DNA of 64,000 bases from NCBI RefSeq assembly GCF_022511585.1, contig NZ_JAKWBN010000002.1, positions 644,205-708,204 on the forward strand. Reading direction: 5' to 3'. The notes beneath the pieces are model-generated. The model was given only the letters and a program-made list of their open reading frames with translations, ran no database searches and had not been told where the DNA came from. Origin of the DNA: Shimazuella soli (lineage in GTDB: Bacteria; Bacillota; Bacilli; Thermoactinomycetales; Thermoactinomycetaceae). The translations under genes and the position numbers were made by a program. Of this stretch, positions 36,921 through 47,000 are shown one piece after another; the stretch's first letter is position 1; every line of letters begins with the position of its first letter.

Positions 36921-37680
36921 GGCTTGGCGTGAATGGCTTTCGACCAATGAAGTCACAGATGAAATATTGGCTGAGCTTCTGACCGATACACGGCAAGGGG
37001 TGAGGCAACTAGGCAAACGGTATCAAATGCAGCAGGAAAAAGAAAAGGCTGAACAAGAAAGATTAAATCGAATGTGGAAATATGAAAAACAGTTTTGGCA
37101 AAATGGTCAAGTTTTGATTGCTGGGGTTGACGAAGCTGGCCGTGGTCCATTGGCAGGTCCTGTTGTCGCTGCGGCTGTTATATTGCCACAAGATTTTGAT
37201 GTAACAGGATTAAATGATTCAAAACAAGTAACTGCGACTGATCGCGATATTTTGCGAAAACGGATTGAACAAACAGCTATTGGAGTCGGAGTGGGCATTG
37301 TAGATGTCGCGTTTATTGATCAATATAATATTCTTCAGGCAACTTACCAAGCGATGAGAATAGCAATTTCTCAATTGCCAGAAAAACCAGATCAGCTTCT
37401 ACTCGATGCAGTTAAACTACCGAAAGTTCCTATTCCCCAGCAGAGTCTCATCAAAGGAGATAGTTTAAGTCATTCTATCGCTGCTGCTTCCATTATTGCT
37501 AAAACAACAAGAGATAAATGGATGATGGATATACATAAGCATTACCCGCAGTATGGATTTGATCAACATATGGGCTACGGTGTCCCAGCTCACCTAGAAA
37601 TGTTAAAAAAATATGGTCCATCCCCGATCCATCGACGTAGCTTTTCTCCTGTACGTGCAGTGCTTGGGGAATCTTCGTAA
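36904..37680 (+). CDS. rnhB: Ribonuclease HII
   Basis: Removes RNA, including single ribonucleotides, from RNA-DNA hybrids, 258 residues. The signature VDEAGRGPLAGPVVAAAV supplies the first catalytic Asp-Glu, with further acidic residues in LLDAVKLP and the SHSIAAASIIAKTTRD motif. The N-terminal extension of about 70 residues is typical of Bacillus RNase HII. ATG 36904 has GAGGAGG upstream inside rbgA. Confidence 0.95.
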   Translation: MKRTIEAWREWLSTNEVTDEILAELLTDTRQGVRQLGKRYQMQQEKEKAEQERLNRMWKYEKQFWQNGQVLIAGVDEAGRGPLAGPVVAAAVILPQDFDVTGLNDSKQVTATDRDILRKRIEQTAIGVGVGIVDVAFIDQYNILQATYQAMRIAISQLPEKPDQLLLDAVKLPKVPIPQQSLIKGDSLSHSIAAASIIAKTTRDKWMMDIHKHYPQYGFDQHMGYGVPAHLEMLKKYGPSPIHRRSFSPVRAVLGESS

Positions 37681-38039
37681 TGGATAAAAGAAAAGAAGTT
37701 GGACGAAGAGGAGAAGATATTGCTGCACAATATCTAGTTTCCAAAGGATGGGGACTAATAGCACGAAATTGGTCTACCAACTTAGGGGAGTTAGATATTG
37801 TTGCTCATGATGGATTACAGCTTATTATTGTAGAAGTTCGTACCACAACATCCAACCAGTATGGACTTGGTTTTCAATCTGTCCAGCATCGCAAACAACA
37901 ACAAGTCCGAAAGCTGGCTCTCCAATTTATTAGTCAGAGGCGCTTGGGACATCTACCAATACGTTTTGATGTAGTATCGATACTATTGTCCAAAAATTGG
38001 GAGTTTGTCGATTTAAATCACTTAGAAGGTGCTTTTTAG
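37680..38039 (+). CDS. YraN family protein (UPF0102)
   Basis: Small predicted endonuclease-fold protein of 119 residues. The N-terminus GRRGEDIAAQYLVSKGW and the nuclease-like core GELDIVAHDGLQLIIVEVRT retain the acidic residues of the family, with Arg in place of the usual Lys in the ExK motif. The start overlaps the rnhB stop by one base. Function is not established; Holliday-junction-resolvase similarity is known. Confidence 0.88.
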   Translation: MDKRKEVGRRGEDIAAQYLVSKGWGLIARNWSTNLGELDIVAHDGLQLIIVEVRTTTSNQYGLGFQSVQHRKQQQVRKLALQFISQRRLGHLPIRFDVVSILLSKNWEFVDLNHLEGAF

Positions 38040-38092
38040 AAAAATGAATACTAATATTTATAAATGCTCTAAAAAATAGATAAAGGATTCAT

Positions 38093-38125
38093 ACTAGCAG
38101 GAAATATGCTAGTTTTTCCTTTTTT
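38093..38125 (+). terminator. Terminator after the YraN gene
   Basis: ACTAGCA/TGCTAGT stem followed by an interrupted run of T. It ends the lepB-yraN block. Confidence 0.8.
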
Positions 38126-38194
38126 GAAGTGATAATATATTTCTGTCAAAGTATATTAGTAAGTATAATCTAATCAGGCAGGAGTAGGGGCGTA

Positions 38195-39352
38195 ATGGTA
38201 AGAAAATTTTCTCTGTTTCTATTATTGATCTCTATTTTGTCCTTTTCTATGGGAACAATGGTATTTGCAGAAGCAAAAAAACCAAGCATCCAAGCAAAGG
38301 CCAATTATGTGATTGACTATTCAAGTGGAGCTATTTTAACAGAAGATAACGGAAACACAGAACTAGCATTAGCAAGTCTTACAAAATTGATGACAGTTCT
38401 GATTGTGCTCGATCAAATTTCTGCTGGGAGACTACATTGGTCAGATATCGTTACAGTGAGTAAAAAAGCAGAAGCTGTCAATGAATCAGAGATTCGCCTA
38501 ATAGCAGGAGAAAAAATAACGATAAAAGAACTTGTGACTGGAATGATGGTTCAATCTGCAAATGACGCAGCGTATGCCCTAGCAGAAAAAGTAAGTGGTA
38601 CAGAATCAAAGTTTGTTGCTTTGATGAATCAAAAAGCAAAGCAACTAGGATTGACCAAAACGCATTTTTATACGAGCAATGGATTAATTTATAAATCAAC
38701 CTCTGGAAAAGTCTATAATAACTATATGTCAGCCGCTGATATTGCTCACTTAACGAGGATTTTAGTAGCAACCCACCCAGAAATCTATACATTTAGCAAA
38801 ATCACCCATTATACATTTCACAAAGGTACCAAGCGTGAAATGAAAGTAACAAATACCAACCTCATGTTACCGACACTTGCGTATGGCTATAAAGGAGTAG
38901 ATGGTTTAAAAACGGGCTATACATCTGCTGCCGGGTATTGTTATACAGGAACCGTACAACGAAACAATTTTCGTTTAATAGCAGTCGTGCTAGGTTCAAG
39001 TTCTGTATCAAAGCGTTTTTCCGATACCAAAAAACTATATGATTATATTTACAGTATCTATACTCCACGAAAAGTTTTAGAGGCTGGGAAACCAATTTCC
39101 TCTTATAAAACAATCACTATACAAGGTCATCGAGGACCTGTTACGATTGCTCCATTACGTAATTTGACAGTACCTCTGCGCAATGGTCAAGAAAGAAGTT
39201 ATACTTATCACATTGTGATTTACTCCAACTTAAAAGCACCGATGAAAAAAGGTACAGCAGTTGGATATGTTCAAGTGTATTACAAAGGAAAAGCTGTAGC
39301 TGGTACTCCGCCAATTTCCCTTGTGACGAGTAGCAATGTAACAAAAAATTAA
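38195..39352 (+). CDS. D-alanyl-D-alanine carboxypeptidase (PBP5/DacF-like)
   Basis: Secreted low-molecular-mass penicillin-binding protein that trims the terminal D-Ala of peptidoglycan stem peptides, 385 residues. A signal peptide covers residues 1-26. The active-site motifs are Ser61-x-x-Lys64 (SLTK), Ser121-x-Asn123 (SAN) and Lys239-Thr-Gly241. A PBP5-type beta-rich C-terminal domain starts near 285; no clear amphipathic anchor helix is seen at the end. AGGAGTAGGGG precedes ATG 38195. Sporulation-specific DacF is one possible equivalent, but vegetative DacA-like use cannot be excluded. Confidence 0.9.
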   Translation: MVRKFSLFLLLISILSFSMGTMVFAEAKKPSIQAKANYVIDYSSGAILTEDNGNTELALASLTKLMTVLIVLDQISAGRLHWSDIVTVSKKAEAVNESEIRLIAGEKITIKELVTGMMVQSANDAAYALAEKVSGTESKFVALMNQKAKQLGLTKTHFYTSNGLIYKSTSGKVYNNYMSAADIAHLTRILVATHPEIYTFSKITHYTFHKGTKREMKVTNTNLMLPTLAYGYKGVDGLKTGYTSAAGYCYTGTVQRNNFRLIAVVLGSSSVSKRFSDTKKLYDYIYSIYTPRKVLEAGKPISSYKTITIQGHRGPVTIAPLRNLTVPLRNGQERSYTYHIVIYSNLKAPMKKGTAVGYVQVYYKGKAVAGTPPISLVTSSNVTKN

Positions 39353-39433
39353 AATTAATTGGGCATTTTATAATAGATGAAGTTAATAGGAAGCAATAGA
39401 AATCAAACTGATAAATGCAGATAGGTATGCACC

Positions 39434-39462
39434 AAAAAAAGACTCCTAAGGAGTCTTTTTTT
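39434..39462. terminator. Bidirectional terminator between carboxypeptidase and ilvA
   Basis: AAAAAAAGACTCC / GGAGTCTTTTTTT with almost no loop (TAA-type centre); T-runs in both directions. Confidence 0.92.
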
Positions 39463-39468
39463 AAAGAA

Positions 39469-40737
39469 TCAGATAAGTAAATTAAACAACTGTGGATTAT
39501 TGTTTACTTCTGTATACCGAAATCCATGCTGTTCCATACGTTTTAAAAGTGCTGGATAATCTTTTGGATCTTTCAGTTCAATCCCGACAAGGGCTGGTCC
39601 TGAGCTTTTATTATTTTTCTTGGTATATTCAAACCGAGTGATATCGTCGTCCTCACTTAAAACATTCTGGACAAACTCACGAAGTGCTCCTGCTCTCTGA
39701 GGGAAAGAGACGATAAAATAGTGTTTCAATCCTTCATAGATCAAAGATAGTTCTTTCATTTCTTGCATACGATCGATATCATTATTTCCACCGCTAATGA
39801 TGCAGACGACATTTTTTCCTTTGATTTCTTGGCGGTAGAAATCAAGGGCAGCAACGGAAAGAGCTCCCGCAGGTTCTACAACTAATGCGATTTGATTGTA
39901 TAGTTCAAGAATAGTACTACAGACTTTTCCCTCTGGTACTACAGTAATATCATCTACTAATTCTTGGACGATTTGAAAAGTCAGTTGACCTACTTGTTTT
40001 ACTGCTGCCCCATCAACAAAAGGATCGATCTTATCCAACGTTACCACTTTTCCAGCTTCTAATGATTTTTTCATAGAAGGGGCTCCTTGTGGTTCTACGC
40101 CGATTATTTTGCAACTTTGGTTTACACCTTTCATATAAGAGCTAACCCCAGAGATCAGACCACCACCACCAACGCCTGCAAACAACATATCTACTTTATC
40201 AATATCATTCATGATTTCCATGCCTATAGTGCCTTGTCCTGCAATAGTGCGGTAATCATCAAATGGATGGACGAAAGACATCTGATTTTGATCGCAATAT
40301 TCTTTTGCTTCTAGATAGGAGTCGTCGAAAGTATCCCCAGTCAAAATAACTTCTATATATGATCCGCCATAGCGTTTTACTTGTTCTACTTTTTGCCTGG
40401 GTGTGGTAGTTGGCATGAATATTTTACCTTTGATATTGAGTTTACTACAAGAATAGGCTACCCCTTGCGCGTGATTTCCAGCACTGGCACAAACTACTCC
40501 TCTGTCTCTTTCTTCTTCTGATAAACTTTGAATCATATAGAAAGCACCGCGTATTTTAAAAGAGCGCACTACTTGTAAATCTTCTCTTTTTAAATAGACA
40601 TTACAGTCGTATAAGTTTGACAAATATTCGTTTCTTTGCAGTGGAGTGCGAAATACCACATCTTTTATCATCTGATTTGCGATAATGATATCTTCCATTT
40701 TCATTAGTATGGATTGTGTAGTCATGGATAACTTCAT
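39469..40737 (-). CDS. ilvA: Threonine deaminase
   Basis: Pyridoxal-phosphate enzyme converting threonine to 2-oxobutyrate for isoleucine synthesis, 422 residues, the same length as B. subtilis IlvA. The PLP lysine is in VRSFKIRGAFY, the cofactor phosphate loop in GGGGLISG, and SGGNNDIDRM follows; a C-terminal ACT-like regulatory domain (HYFIVSFPQRAGALREFV) covers about 325-422. No T-box was found in the upstream region. The gene is divergent from the peptide synthetase operon across 263 bases. Confidence 0.95.
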   Translation of the reverse strand: MKLSMTTQSILMKMEDIIIANQMIKDVVFRTPLQRNEYLSNLYDCNVYLKREDLQVVRSFKIRGAFYMIQSLSEEERDRGVVCASAGNHAQGVAYSCSKLNIKGKIFMPTTTPRQKVEQVKRYGGSYIEVILTGDTFDDSYLEAKEYCDQNQMSFVHPFDDYRTIAGQGTIGMEIMNDIDKVDMLFAGVGGGGLISGVSSYMKGVNQSCKIIGVEPQGAPSMKKSLEAGKVVTLDKIDPFVDGAAVKQVGQLTFQIVQELVDDITVVPEGKVCSTILELYNQIALVVEPAGALSVAALDFYRQEIKGKNVVCIISGGNNDIDRMQEMKELSLIYEGLKHYFIVSFPQRAGALREFVQNVLSEDDDITRFEYTKKNNKSSGPALVGIELKDPKDYPALLKRMEQHGFRYTEVNNNPQLFNLLI

Positions 40738-40883
40738 TCCTTTTTCACAAGTATCTTGAAAAAGATTCTATCACATTTTTAACATCCTTGCGTAAGAAGT
40801 CCCCTGTTCCTATAGAGGATAATTGCTAGCAACCTTTTTGCAGGCTATGAATATGCAGAATTATTACAAACGGTGTCCGATCA

Positions 40884-40913
40884 TTGACACAACTCATTTT
40901 ATTCTGATAGTAT
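40884..40913 (+). promoter_or_regulatory. Likely sigma-A promoter of the NRPS operon
   Basis: TTGACA (40884-40889), 18 bases, TAGTAT (40908-40913). A perfect TATAAT also occurs at 40919-40924 but without a good -35. The leader would be about 80 bases, ending in AAGGAGGAATC before the ATG. Confidence 0.65.
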
Positions 40914-41000
40914 GTCATTATAATTTCCAAAAAATTCATCATGTAGAAATGACTGTATTTTTCTTCCGTATCGAACTTTTTGATAGATTAAGGAGGAATC

Positions 41001-44000
41001 ATGGATAAAATATTTAAAACCTTGATCGATATCGCTAGATACCGTTCCCAATATCAAGGAAATCGAAAAGCATACACCTTTCTAAAAGATGGAAATAAAG
41101 ATGTAGTGAGTTATACATATAAAACATTGGATATACGAGCCAGAGCAATTGCAGCATGGCTTCAAAGCAAAGTCCAAAAAGGTGATCGAGTTATGTTGTT
41201 GTATCACCAAGGACTTGATTTTATCAGTGCATTTTATGCTTGTTTATATGCAGGAGTTATAGCAGTTCCAGGCTATCCACCTGAAAAACAGCATCGACGA
41301 ACAGCTCGTTTGCAAGCAGTCGTGAAAGATGCAGGAGCTAAGATTGCTTTAACAACAACAGATGTTTTACACCAAATAGATGTGGAAAAAAGTAAGGATT
41401 TAGTAGGTTTGGATATGGAATGGTTTCCAACGGATACATTATCTGATGAGTGGGCAGAGTCTTGGAAAGAGGCCAATGTAGATCGAGACACAGTCACTTA
41501 TTTGCAGTATAGTTCAGGTTCCACTGGTGATCCCAAAGGTATCATGGTAAGCCATGGTAATATGTTGGATAATTCGGCAATTATTTGTGAGCGATTACAA
41601 CATACGGAAGATGATGTTAGCGTATCATGGCTTCCTATTTTTCATGATTTGGGTTTGATTGGTTGTGTGATTCAACCAATGTTTGCTGGTTTTCATGCTG
41701 TCTCGCTGTCACCTTATCAGTATGTTGAAAATCCATACCTATGGTTAAAAGCGATTGATCGTTTTCGAGGTACGACCACTTGTTGTCCGAACTTTGGCTT
41801 TGATTTATGCATCCGAAAAATCACACCTGCAGAGCGAGCATCTTTAGACCTAAGCAGTTGGAGAGTTGCAGTCAATTGTGCAGAACCAGTCAGGCATCAA
41901 ACTTTAGAAAAGTTTACAGAAGTATTCTCTCCTCATGGATTTCGTGCAGAGGCGCATTATCCTATGTATGGAATGGCTGAAACTACGTTATTTATCACTG
42001 GAGCAAAATGGAATGAGAAACCAAATTATCAATCTGTTTCTATTTCTGATTTAAACCATGGAAAAGTTCGCCTTACAGATTCGAAAGATTCAAGAATGGT
42101 TGTCAGTTGTGGATCTGTTGGAACAGGATTGACCGTCAAAATTGTAAATCCTAAGACTTTAACCTTATGTGAAAACAATGAAATAGGTGAGATATGGGTC
42201 AAGGGAAGTAGTGTAGCTCATGGGTACTGGAATCGACCAGAAAAAACAAAGGAAGATTTTTCCGCTTCGATAAATGGTGATGGCCCATATTTAAGAACTG
42301 GTGATTTGGGTTATTTTGTGGGCGATGAATTGTTTATTGCTGGTAGATACAAAGATCTTATTATTATTCGAGGAAGAAATCTTTATCCACAAGATTTAGA
42401 GCTAACAGTAGAATCTTGTTCTTCTTTTATTCGCCCAGGTTGTGGCGCGGCATTCTCCATTGATCATGAAAACGAAGAAAAACTGATCATTGTACAAGAG
42501 TTGAGGAAAAATGCACGGGAACTCATAGATGTTTCTCATCTAGCACACCAAATTCGGCAAAGATTGCTAGAAGAGCATGGAGTAGCATGTTTTGAACTTG
42601 TCCTTATAGAAGAAAATAGTGTAAAGAAGACATCAAGTGGGAAGATACAGCGCCGAGCTTGCAAAGAGGCTTATCTGGCAGATAACCTAAATGCAGTACA
42701 TCGTTTGATAGAGAAGAATACTTCTGCTGTGTATGTAAATGAAGGTGAGTTTGATTTGCAAAAATGGAGTTTGTTAACTCCTTCTATGCAACGAGTAGAG
42801 TTGCAATCAGATTTAGTTGGTTTATTAGGATTACAAGAAATTGGAACGGAATGGGAGAATGAAAAGCTTTCTTTTTTCGGGTTTGATTCTATAAAAATCC
42901 TTCAATTTAAATTTTTATCAGAGCAACATTGGAATGTTGAATTGCCTTCCATTGCAACATTGCTTTCTTGGACTTGGGATCAATTTATTAATTGTATTCA
43001 TTCTCAATTACTTGAATATCCAAATGAATTTAAAACTTTAAATCCAACCTCTATTACTACTAACGAAATTCCTTTGAATCGAGGACAAGAGGCGCTTTGG
43101 TATATTTATGAAACATATCCTCAAAATGCAGCTTATTTAATGCCGATGGCTATTCGATTTCCAAAAGAATTAGACAAGTATATTTTGTCTGAAGCTGTTC
43201 ATCAACTTGTTGGTCATTATCCCATTTTGCGCTCTTCTATCCAGCAAAAAGAGGATGGGAAATTATTTTTTCAAGTACAGGAGACCGTATCTCTTGATTG
43301 GACGGAGAAAGAAGCAATAGTAGATTTTACATCACAATTGATGGAGGATGCTTATAAGCCATTTGATTTACAACAAGCTCCACTGTTTCGAACAAATTTA
43401 TACAAACATTTGGATGGTTCGTATACTGTTTTGTTTTGTTTTCATCATATTATTTGTGATTTATGGTCATTGGATATATTTCTTTCTGAACTTCGCACCT
43501 GTTATCTGGCTTTAGAAGCAGGGACAAAAGTAGTTTTACATTCCAATATTTCAATACAGATGGAGAAAGAACCATTAACTGCGTCTCCCCTTACTTACTG
43601 GAAAGAAAAGTTAGCTGGTGTATTGCCTGTTTTGTCTTTGCCCCAAAAACGATCCAGAGGATTGAATCAATCTTTTCAAGGGCGAACGATAGAGACGAAA
43701 ATTTCATCGGAGTTGGTTGAATCTATACGAACATTTGCTAGAGAGTACGCAGTAACAGTTTACCAAGTTTTATTAGCTGTCTATCAATTGGTTTTATCTC
43801 GATACAGCGGACAAAAAGAGGTGATTATTGGTTCACCTGTCACAACTAGATCGAGCCTTACTACCTGTAAACAAATGAATTACATGGTAAATCCCATTGC
43901 TATAAGAGGAGACTTGTCGAATTCTCCTACGTTCATTCAATTGTTAAAACAAACAGTTCAACATGTACAAGAGTCTTTTGAGAATGGGATATCCTTTATT

Positions 44001-47000
44001 GATTTAGTAGAACATCTTACTATTCATCGTGATTCAAGTATTTCCTCGATTTTTCAAGCAATGCTTGCATTTGAACAAACAGTATATGTTCCTGAGACAG
44101 CAGCAATATCGCTTGGAGCAGGTAATATAAAACTAAAATGGGGAAAAAGGGAACTGACAAGTGTAGCATTGCCAGATCCTACATCCCAGTTTGATTTAAC
44201 ATTAAAAATTGCCGAATACGAAGGCGGATTATTGTTGCATTGGCAATATGATTCATTTCTGTTTGAAGAGAGCCTTATGCAACAATTAGCACAAAGTTTT
44301 ATCATTCTTTTAGAGCAAATATTACGAAATCCAAATCAGTCTATTGACTCGTATTCTAGTATATCGAAAGAAACAGAACTACAGATCATTGAAGCGGGTC
44401 TCGGAGAAAAAGTACAAGCTCCTGTTCGGACGTTAAACCAAGCATGGATGGATCAAGTCAGAAAAACACCGGAAGCGATAGCAGTAGTAGATGGTCTTGA
44501 TCATATCTCTTATCAACAGATGAAAGATGATGTTAGTCGATTTACTCATTTGTTAAAAGCGAGAGGAATAGGCAGTCAGCATGTAGTTGGCATTGCACTC
44601 AGACGAAAGTATCCATTATTAGTGGCGATGATGGCTGTATTACAGACCGGAGCAGCCTATGTTGGATTAGATCCTTCTTATCCAGAAGATCGCTTGATTT
44701 ATATGATCCAGGATTCAAAGGCATCTTTGGTACTAATCGAACCTGATATGGAATCAAAACTGAAGGGATTCGAAGCACCAATATTACCTGTTACAAGAAG
44801 TGTTTGGCAAAATTTCCCGAAATCTGATACAAAGATGAATCAAGATGTACATGATCTTGCTTATTTCATTTATACATCAGGTTCTACAGGAAAACCAAAA
44901 GGTGTTGCCATTGAACATTTTCAAGCGATGAATTTAGTACATTGGGCAAAAAGCGTATTTTCAGCAAGTGAATTGGCTGGAGTATTATTTGGGACTTCTA
45001 TCTGTTTTGACTTATCTATCTTTGAGGTATTTGTACCTTTGTTGTCAGGTGGTAAAGTGATTATTGCTGAAAATGCACTTTCTCTACCATCTCTATCAGC
45101 AGCTCATGAAGTTACTCTTATCAACACAGTACCTTCTGCGGCAAAAGCCCTCGTTGCATTAGGTATACCATCATCCGTAACTACGATAAACCTTGCTGGA
45201 GAAGTTTTAACTAGGAAACTTGTCGATGAATTATATCAGATTAAGACTATACGTAAAGTCTACAATTTATACGGACCATCAGAATGTACCACTTATAGTA
45301 CTTATGCACTTGTATCCAGAGAAGAAAAAGAGTCTCCAACAATTGGGAAACCTATCTCTAATACCAATGTCTATATATTAGACTCCGAACTTCAAATCGC
45401 TCCTAATGGTACCGTTGGTGAACTATGTATCGGAGGGGCAGGAGTTGCCCGAGGGTATATTGGTCAACCTGAGAAGACAAAAGAAAAATTCATCGATCAT
45501 TCTAAATATGGAAAGTTGTATCGTACGGGTGATCTAGTGAAATTTTCGCCAACACAAGAGCTTATTTATATTGGTAGATCGGATTTTCAAGTCAAAGTGA
45601 GAGGTTACCGTATTGAATTAGGAGAAATTGAGGCTGCACTCTGTGAGTATCCTATGGTAAAAGATGCTGTTGTGATTGTCAAAGAGCAAAAACTAATAGC
45701 TTATATTACAAAAAAACAGGATAGAAAAGAACTGAAGTTGCCTTCCATAAAGTCATATTTAGAAAACAAATTACCTTCTTATATGGTTCCTAATCATGTA
45801 GTAGAGTTATCTTCTTTTCCATTGACCTTAAATGGAAAAATTGATCAAAAGTTACTACCTGAACCTAATGAGAATCATAATGAGAACAAAGTCATGCAAC
45901 CAACAAATGAAATAGAAATGAAACTATTGACTATTTGGCAAAAAGTATTGAAGAAAGATGATGTCGCAATCAACGATCGTTTCTTTGAATTAGGTGGAGA
46001 CTCTATCATGAGTTTACAAGTAATCGCAGAAGCTAAGCGAGTTGGTTTACAAATAAGTCCCAAACATTTCTTCACTCATCCGACGATTGGTAAGATGGCT
46101 TCTGTAGCAGGAAATAAATCAAAACTGTCCATTGACCAAAGTGTTGTTACTGGTGAAGTAGCGCTTACTCCTGTCCAGGAATGGTTTTTTTATCAAAATA
46201 TACCTAATTATAACAATTGGAATCAATCGATGATCCTTACACTTGAGAAAAGAGTGAAAGCCTCTTACTTGGAACAAGTTCTACAAAAAGTAATCGAACA
46301 TCACGATGCTTTGCGTCTTCGATTTCGTAAAGAACAAAACCATTGGACATGCAGGAATGTAGAAAGAGAAAAACATTCTTTTTTCCGAGTTGTGGAAGCG
46401 AAAGAGGCATCGTTAACAGAAATACATCGACAATCAGAACAACAATTAAATATTACAGATGGTCCATTAATACATGCAACTTTTGTCCAAAAAAAAGAAG
46501 AAGCTTCGAAATTAATCCTTGTTGTTCACCACTTAGCGGTGGATGGTGTTTCATGGAGAATATTGCTAGATGATATCAATCGACTATATCGTCAGCTGGA
46601 AAATGGGGTACCTTTGGCACCTCCACCAAAAACTACATCTTATGCTAATTGGTCCAAGCATTTGAAGCTTTACAGTGCAGATTCCATACTCACTCAGAAA
46701 GAGAAACAGCAATGGCTGGAAATAATTCGGCCTTCCATCGATCGTTTTCCAGTAGATTACCAAGATGGTGTAAACACAGATACCCAAGTGGAGGAGTATA
46801 TACAAGTCTTTACCAAAGAGGAAACCCAAAATTTACTTGAACAGTCATTCACAGTAAAGATTAATGAACTGCTTCTAACGGCACTATGGAAAGGTTATCA
46901 ACAGTGGTCTGGGAAGCAAATATTGAGATTAGATGTAGAAGGACATGGAAGGGATCATCAAAGGGAAGATTTAGATGTTTCACGGACAATTGGATGGTTT

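Noticed and set aside
40738..41000. T-box leader upstream of ilvA
   Set aside because: The conserved AGGGUGGNACCGCG motif and a terminator/antiterminator pair were not found.
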